50,433 bases of DNA, from NCBI GenBank assembly GCA_002706985.1, contig PAKP01000066.1:1-50433 (forward strand), given 5' to 3'. The DNA comes from Sneathiella sp. (lineage in GTDB: Bacteria; Pseudomonadota; Alphaproteobacteria; Sneathiellales; Sneathiellaceae). Shown here piece by piece: positions 45,958 to 50,433 of this stretch (the stretch's first letter is position 1; every line of letters starts with the position of its first letter). The translations under genes were made by a program, and so were the position numbers. The notes beneath the pieces are model-generated. The model was not told the DNA's origin and ran no database searches. It saw only the letters and a program-made list of their open reading frames with translations.

Positions 45958-45972
45958 TTAATCCGGACTTAA
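45958..45972 (-). promoter_or_regulatory. CtrA-type binding site TTAA-N7-TTAAC
   Basis: On the minus strand TTAAGTCCGGATTAACCAT matches the full TTAA-N7-TTAAC consensus, including the extended right half-site. Its inner edge is 48 nt from the ATG of the Panacea-like gene and 150 nt from the divergent PAS gene start. It is the best of the three boxes in the window. Confidence 0.7.
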
Positions 45973-45984
45973 TGCAGGGCGCTC

Positions 45985-46007
45985 TATGTTGTTAAAAATA
46001 CAACATA
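45985..46007. promoter_or_regulatory. 8-bp palindrome in the Panacea-PAS intergenic region
   Basis: TATGTTGT (45985-45992) and ACAACATA (46000-46007) are exact inverted repeats separated by TAAAAAT. It lies 13 nt from the CtrA-type box between two divergent genes, so it is a candidate operator; a small hairpin is the alternative reading. Confidence 0.5.
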
Positions 46008-46121
46008 AAAAGGAAGATTCTCGGAAATCAGCCTGAATACTACTTTTAGGAGTTTCCAGTATTTGTAAAATCTCCCCCAATACGATATGAATACTCTGGT
46101 TTCGAACAGGAGTAGAGTAAC

Positions 46122-46622
46122 TTGCGAAGAGAGAACAGCAGATCGTCCCTGACCGATATTTCAAGTCCTGCGCTTGTTGAACTGGTCCGATATTGGCAGA
46201 GCCTCGATCCGGCACCGGCGATCCCGCATCGTCAGTATTTCAATCCCGTCGATGTTCCCCAGTGCCTTCGGCATATTGTACTGATGGATGTACATGAGAC
46301 AAAACCACGATACTACATTCGATTGGCCGGATCCGCCGTCAATCCGGTGTATCAGAAATCTATCGCCGGCTGCTATTTGGAAGACATTGTGAGGGAAGAG
46401 GATTTAGCAGATGTGCTGTCCGACTATGATCATGCTGTTGCCAACCAGGTACCTGTATTCCGACTTAATTCGAGTCGCTTCATCAATGGTAAAATGCGCG
46501 CCTATGAGAGAGTAATCCTCCCCATGACCTCAAACGGAATCACAGCGGACAAGTTACTGGTTGGTATCAATTTTTTCAACGTTGCCCCGCATCTGATGGA
46601 CCGCCCGACCTTCAAGCTTTAG
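46122..46622 (+). CDS. PAS-domain protein (PAS_5 type)
   Basis: A 166-aa protein starting at TTG, with AGGAG 9 nt upstream. It is a single PAS_5-type domain, frequent in Rhodospirillales and relatives: LVRYWQSLDPAPAIPHRQYF, PRYYIRLAGSAVNPVYQKSI, AGCYLEDIV and KMRAYERVILPMTSNG. No output domain is attached, so it would act through partners or as a ligand-binding module. It is divergent from the Panacea-like gene and shares its regulatory region. Confidence 0.82.
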   Translation: MRRENSRSSLTDISSPALVELVRYWQSLDPAPAIPHRQYFNPVDVPQCLRHIVLMDVHETKPRYYIRLAGSAVNPVYQKSIAGCYLEDIVREEDLADVLSDYDHAVANQVPVFRLNSSRFINGKMRAYERVILPMTSNGITADKLLVGINFFNVAPHLMDRPTFKL

Positions 46623-46704
46623 TCCTCAGAACATACTTGCCCTGCCCCGCTTTCTTGGAGTAGGCTAATCTGCAACGGGACGCTCCAACCACGGGAGACA
46701 AATC

Positions 46705-47358
46705 ATGCAGATGAGCGGTGAGGAACTGATCAACGCGCCACGGGCGAAGGTCTGGGATGCATTAAACGATCCGGAAATTCTGCGGCAGTCCATTCCAGGA
46801 TGTCAGTCTGTCGAGAAAGTCAGCGACACGGAATTCACGGCAACCGTCAAGGTCAAAGTCGGTCCGGTTTCGGCCAACTTCAAAGGCAATGTTACCTTAA
46901 GCAATATTGACGCCCCCAATGGCTACACCATTACCGGCGAAGGCAAGGGCGGCGCCGCCGGTTTCGGCAAGGGAAGCGCGGATATCTCCCTGACGGACTC
47001 GGACGATGGGACCCTTCTCTCCTATGACGCGAATGCATCGGTAGGTGGAAAGATGGCTCAGATCGGCTCCCGCCTGATTGACGGAACGGCCAAAAAACTT
47101 GCAGGTGAATTTTTTGCAAACTTCAATGATCTGGTGAGCAGCGGAGAGAGCACCGCCAGCGCTTCACCGGAAGATACACCCATTGAGGCGGCAGCGGAAT
47201 CTGCGGCGATTGAATCGGTGCCGGAATCATCGACCCCGAAATCTGACACTCCGCCCGCTGCCGAAAAAGCCCCTTCACCGGACTGGATGAGACCCGGAAT
47301 ACTGATCCCGCTTGGTATTCTTGCGGCAATCATTCTATTTTATCTGGCGGGTGGTTAA
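46705..47358 (+). CDS. coxG: CoxG-like SRPBCC protein with a C-terminal membrane anchor
   Basis: A 217-aa protein. Residues 1-145 form an SRPBCC/CoxG domain (MSGEELINAPRAKVWDALND, IPGCQSVEKVSDTEFTA, GKGSADISLTD). A low-complexity Ala/Glu/Ser/Pro linker (about 148-195) leads to a hydrophobic tail (PGILIPLGILAAIILFYLAG). In Oligotropha-type carbon monoxide dehydrogenases CoxG anchors the enzyme to the membrane, and this tail fits that job. It lies 141 nt upstream of coxS on the same strand. Confidence 0.92.
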   Translation: MQMSGEELINAPRAKVWDALNDPEILRQSIPGCQSVEKVSDTEFTATVKVKVGPVSANFKGNVTLSNIDAPNGYTITGEGKGGAAGFGKGSADISLTDSDDGTLLSYDANASVGGKMAQIGSRLIDGTAKKLAGEFFANFNDLVSSGESTASASPEDTPIEAAAESAAIESVPESSTPKSDTPPAAEKAPSPDWMRPGILIPLGILAAIILFYLAGG

Positions 47359-47499
47359 AGGGAATTACTGTAAGTGCTTTACTGCTCCGGGCTTCGCGCT
47401 AGATCAAATGAGAGTCCGGTAGAAATAAAAAGAAGTGACTAAGAAGTCTAACTATTCGTCAGATAAATTCATGGCGTTTGACCAAGGGAGGAATATTAT

Positions 47500-47967
47500 A
47501 TGACATCGGTGACCATGACAGTAAACGGGAAGCAGGTGAGCGCAGACGTTGCGCCCAATACGCTTCTCGTTCAGTTTATCCGCGACAACCTCCGCCTGAC
47601 GGGCACCCATGTCGGCTGTGACACCAGCCAGTGCGGCGCCTGCACGGTACATGTGGATGGTGACAGCGTTAAATCCTGCACGATGCTAGCCGTTCAGGCC
47701 GACGGTGCGGATGTCACAACCATAGAAGGTCTGGCAAAAGGGGGCGAACTTCACCCGATGCAGGCCGCATTCCGGGAACACCATGGCCTGCAGTGCGGTT
47801 TCTGCACGCCGGGCATGATCATGAGCGCGGTTGACCTCGTCAAACGCAACCCCAACCCCTCTGAAGAGACAATTCGTACCGAACTTGAAGGCAACATCTG
47901 CCGATGCACCGGTTATCATAACATTGTCAAATCAGTAAAAGCAGCTTCGGAGAATATGGGAGGGTGA
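47500..47967 (+). CDS. coxS: Xanthine dehydrogenase family [2Fe-2S] small subunit
   Basis: A 155-aa iron-sulfur subunit. The ferredoxin-type cluster ligands are Cys40, Cys45, Cys48 and Cys60, and the second helical cluster ligands are Cys99, Cys102, Cys134 and Cys136 ([10 protein letters not shown] and [12 protein letters not shown]). It passes electrons from the molybdenum subunit to the flavin subunit. GGGAGGA precedes the ATG. It is followed by coxL after 3 nt; the S-L-M order is that of form II enzymes. Confidence 0.95.
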   Translation: MTSVTMTVNGKQVSADVAPNTLLVQFIRDNLRLTGTHVGCDTSQCGACTVHVDGDSVKSCTMLAVQADGADVTTIEGLAKGGELHPMQAAFREHHGLQCGFCTPGMIMSAVDLVKRNPNPSEETIRTELEGNICRCTGYHNIVKSVKAASENMGG

Positions 47968-47970
47968 TCA

Positions 47971-50322
47971 ATGTCTGTCGAAAATGGAATTGGCGCCTCA
48001 GTAAGGCGTAAAGAAGACCAGCGGTTTATCACGGGGAATGGTCATTACCTCGATGATATGAACAGGGCGGGCCAGGCCTATGGATGTTTCCTGCGCTCCC
48101 CGCATGCATTTGCAAAAATCAACAACATCGATCTGAGCGCGGCCAAATCTGCGCCGGGCGTCGTTGACATCTTTACCGGCGCGGATATGGTCGCCGACGG
48201 GATCGGTGGGCTGATCTGCGGCTGGGGAATCACCAGCAAGGACGGAACGCCCCATAAGGCACCGCCCCACAACAGCATGGCCGTCGATGCCGTGCGCCAT
48301 GTCGGGGATCAGGTGGCATTTGTCATTGCGGAAACTCTGCAACAGGCAAAAGACGCCGCAGAATTGATCGAGGTTGACTATGAGGTCTTGGCCCCGGTCA
48401 CCAATATCAGCAAGGCGCTTGCGTCCGGCGCTCCGCAAATACATGAAGAAGCACCCGGAAATCTTTGTTATGACTGGGAACTTGGTGACAAGGCCGCCGT
48501 CGATGCTGCATTCTCAAACGCGGCACATGTCTCGAAGATCGACCTTGTGAACAACCGCCTGTCGCCCAACCCGATGGAACCGCGCGCAGCCCTTGGCGAA
48601 TATGATGCCGGCAGCGGCGAATTGACGCTCCATACGACCAGCCAGAACCCCCATGTGGCGCGGCTGATCATGTCTGCCTTCCTCGGGATAGCGCCGGAGA
48701 ACAAGCTGCGGGTCGTTGCCCCGGATGTCGGCGGTGGTTTCGGCAGCAAGATATTTGTCTATGCCGAGGAAACCACGACAATCTGGGCCGCTAAGAAAAT
48801 CAATCGCCCGGTCAAATGGACGGCGGACCGCTCGGAAGCATTCCTGACGGACGCCCATGGCCGCGATCACGTTACCCACGCGGAACTTGCCATGGACAAT
48901 GACGGCAAGATCCAGGCCTTCCGGGTGTCCACGCAGGCCAATATGGGCGCCTATCTGTCGACCTTTGCATCTGCTGTTCCGACTTATCTCTACGGCACCC
49001 TGCTGAGCGGACAGTATAAAATCCCGAATATCTATGTCGAGGTGCAGGCCGGTTTCACCAATACGACACCTGTCGATGCCTATCGCGGCGCCGGTCGACC
49101 GGAGGCTACCTATGTGGTGGAGCGTATGATGGATACGGCGGCGCGGGACCTTGGCATGGACCCGACGGAATTCCGGCTGAAAAACTTCATTCAGCCCGAT
49201 GCCTATCCATATGAAACGCCGGTCATCATGACCTATGATTCCGGCGATTATCCGCTTTCCATGAATAACGCGAAAGAGATGATCGACTATAACGGCTTCG
49301 CAGCCCGCAAGGCACAGTCGGAAGCCAACGGCAAACTGAGAGGTATCGGCTGCGCTGCCTATATCGAGGCCTGCGGCATCGCCCCCTCTGCGGCGGTCGG
49401 CTCACTCGGGGCCGGTGTCGGCCTCTGGGAATCCGCGGAAGTCCGCTTCAATCCGACCGGTAGCGTGACCGTCTTTACGGGCAGCCACAGCCATGGTCAG
49501 GGGCATGAGACGACCTTTGCCCAGATTATCGCGGACAAGCTCGGCGTTCCCATTGACAGCGTCGAGGTGGTTCATGGCGACACCAGCAAGGTCCCCTTCG
49601 GCATGGGAACTTACGGGTCCCGATCTCTTGCCGTCGGCGGTTCCGCCATCTCAAAGGCCGTCGACAAGATTGTCGAGAAGTCGAAAAAGATTGCGGCCCA
49701 TCTGATGGAGGCCTCCGTCGAGGACATCGAGCATGAGCACGGTGTCTTCTCGGTTGCCGGAACCGACAAGCAGATGACCATGGGCGAGATCGCTTTCGCA
49801 GCCTACGTCCCCCATAACTATCCGGCCGATCTGGAACCGGGTATGGCGGAAAATGCGTTCTATGATCCGCTCAACTTCACCTTCCCGGCGGGCACCCATA
49901 TTGCAGAAGTCGAGATCGACCCGAATACGGGCGAAGTCGAGATTGTTGACTGGGTTGCCTCCGATGACTTTGGCAACATCATCAATCCGATGATTGTCGA
50001 TGGCCAGGTCCATGGCGGTGTTGCGCAAGGCGTGGGTCAGGCCCTGCTGGAAGGGGTTATCTATAACGATGAGAGCGGTCAGCTTCTCACCGGATCCTAT
50101 ATGGATTACTGCATGCCCAGGGCAGATGACCTGCCGAGTTTCCGGGTCTCCACGACCAACACCCCCTGCCCCAGCAATCCGCTTGGCGTCAAGGGATGCG
50201 GGGAAGCGGGAGCCATTGCCGCGCCGGCAGCGCTGATGAATGCCATCATCAATGCCATTGGCAAGGATATCGATATGCCGGCGACGTCTGAAAAAGTATG
50301 GCGCGCCATCAACAGCAATTAA
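47971..50322 (+). CDS. coxL: Molybdenum hydroxylase large subunit, form II CoxL
   Basis: A 783-aa molybdopterin-cytosine-dinucleotide enzyme of the xanthine dehydrogenase family. Molybdenum-site parts are GGGFGSK (254-260), the active-site loop AYRGAGR (370-376) and the catalytic Glu745 in [20 protein letters not shown] is the form II signature; form I carbon monoxide dehydrogenases have AYxCSFR with the Cys that binds copper. CO oxidation is therefore unproven, and another aldehyde or heterocycle substrate is possible. coxG upstream and S-L-M order fit a form II operon. Confidence 0.93.
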   Translation: MSVENGIGASVRRKEDQRFITGNGHYLDDMNRAGQAYGCFLRSPHAFAKINNIDLSAAKSAPGVVDIFTGADMVADGIGGLICGWGITSKDGTPHKAPPHNSMAVDAVRHVGDQVAFVIAETLQQAKDAAELIEVDYEVLAPVTNISKALASGAPQIHEEAPGNLCYDWELGDKAAVDAAFSNAAHVSKIDLVNNRLSPNPMEPRAALGEYDAGSGELTLHTTSQNPHVARLIMSAFLGIAPENKLRVVAPDVGGGFGSKIFVYAEETTTIWAAKKINRPVKWTADRSEAFLTDAHGRDHVTHAELAMDNDGKIQAFRVSTQANMGAYLSTFASAVPTYLYGTLLSGQYKIPNIYVEVQAGFTNTTPVDAYRGAGRPEATYVVERMMDTAARDLGMDPTEFRLKNFIQPDAYPYETPVIMTYDSGDYPLSMNNAKEMIDYNGFAARKAQSEANGKLRGIGCAAYIEACGIAPSAAVGSLGAGVGLWESAEVRFNPTGSVTVFTGSHSHGQGHETTFAQIIADKLGVPIDSVEVVHGDTSKVPFGMGTYGSRSLAVGGSAISKAVDKIVEKSKKIAAHLMEASVEDIEHEHGVFSVAGTDKQMTMGEIAFAAYVPHNYPADLEPGMAENAFYDPLNFTFPAGTHIAEVEIDPNTGEVEIVDWVASDDFGNIINPMIVDGQVHGGVAQGVGQALLEGVIYNDESGQLLTGSYMDYCMPRADDLPSFRVSTTNTPCPSNPLGVKGCGEAGAIAAPAALMNAIINAIGKDIDMPATSEKVWRAINSN

Positions 50323-50337
50323 GAAGGGATAAACAAA

Positions 50338-50421
50338 ATGTATTCATTCGATTATGAGCGCCCTTCAGGGGTAAGTGAAGCCGCCTCGGCCATTGGCGAA
50401 GACGGCTTCACTTACCCCTGA
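50338..50421 (+). CDS. coxM: Start of the FAD-binding subunit gene (coxM), truncated by the window end
   Basis: The ATG at 50338 follows the coxL stop by 15 nt with AAGGGAT before it. MYSFDYERPSGVSEAASAI is the typical N terminus of the CoxM/XdhB FAD-binding subunit, which should run to about 260-290 aa. After about residue 20 the sequence turns into an inverted copy of itself, and the stop at 50419-50421 lies within that copy. The stop is therefore very probably artificial; only the first 20 or so codons should be trusted. Confidence 0.8.
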   Translation: MYSFDYERPSGVSEAASAIGEDGFTYP

Positions 50422-50433
50422 AGGGCGCTCATA
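50353..50433. repeat. 31-bp perfect inverted repeat at the window end (probable fold-back artefact)
   Basis: Bases 50353-50383 are the exact reverse complement of 50403-50433, separated by 19 nt. The left arm is coding sequence of coxM; the right arm ends exactly at the window end. A real palindrome here would cut off an otherwise normal operon gene, so a chimeric fold-back at a contig end is the simplest reading. Confidence 0.85.

Noticed and set aside
45298..46622. A toxin-antitoxin pair formed by the Panacea-like and PAS genes
   Set aside because: The PAS protein is divergently transcribed and is a typical sensory domain with no toxin features; Panacea toxin-antitoxin genes are normally codirectional.
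50338..50421. A complete 26-codon ORF at the window end
   Set aside because: Its stop lies within the inverted copy of the coxM start; it is better read as a truncated coxM gene with an artefactual end.

Overview
The window reads as about 50 kb of chromosome from a free-living, aerobic alphaproteobacterium, plausibly a marine Rhodospirillales- or Sneathiella-like lineage; the genus is a guess. Support for the class: a homologue of the mitochondrial complex I subunit NDUFS4, a PAS_5-type protein, a split Mrp antiporter, and three perfect TTAA-N7-TTAA (CtrA-type) boxes, each 48 to 60 nt upstream of a start codon. Coding density is high. I see no rRNA, insertion sequence, prophage or CRISPR array.

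Layout. 1-3255: partial NAD(P)HX epimerase gene, amidase, small membrane protein, an Rrf2 regulator with an AhpD-like protein, and tRNA-His. 3305-6750: two class I/II aminotransferases, a secreted PepSY protein, SlyX and a DUF3253 protein. 6876-8809: sigma54-type promoter, glnB, glnA and a terminator. 8827-13709: YciA-like thioesterase, parE, alpha/beta hydrolase and an RhlE-type RNA helicase. 13802-18829: stand-alone Lrp-type effector domain and a complete branched-chain-type ABC importer. 19009-20046: diguanylate cyclase. 20221-24691: phenylacetate genes paaG-paaI-paaJ-paaK and a DUF2461 protein. 24716-25068: a 74-aa protein behind a CtrA-type box.

25086-28852: aldehyde and alcohol dehydrogenase genes divergent from a LysR regulator, with an imperfect direct repeat between them. 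28932-29227: a potentially bistable leader RNA before a 66-aa protein. 29333-31862: a crotonase lacking both hydratase glutamates, then an AsnC/Lrp regulator divergent from alanine dehydrogenase. 31873-34171: tRNA-Arg, NDUFS4-like protein, PA14 protein, tRNA-Pro, thioesterase and DUF192 protein, all on the minus strand. 34188-36817: TPP riboswitch and a thiZ-thiX-thiY importer for thiamine or its pyrimidine precursor.

36864-37501: tandem cold-shock-domain protein behind a CtrA-type box. 37733-45276: nine-gene Mrp/Mbh-type cation/proton antiporter in the order E-F-G-(A'+B fusion)-C-D-D-x-D, with three separate antiporter-like channel proteins and no full MrpA. 45298-46622: a divergent Panacea (SocA-like) protein behind a CtrA-type box, opposite a PAS protein. 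46705-end: coxG, coxS, coxL and the start of coxM. CoxL carries the form II motif AYRGAGR, so CO as substrate is not assured.

The last 31 bases are an exact reverse complement of 50353-50383, most likely a fold-back assembly artefact, so the stop it creates in coxM should not be trusted. The best leads for new biology are the CtrA-linked genes (Panacea-like protein, tandem CSD protein, 74-aa protein), the split antiporter, and the leader RNA at 28932-29003.
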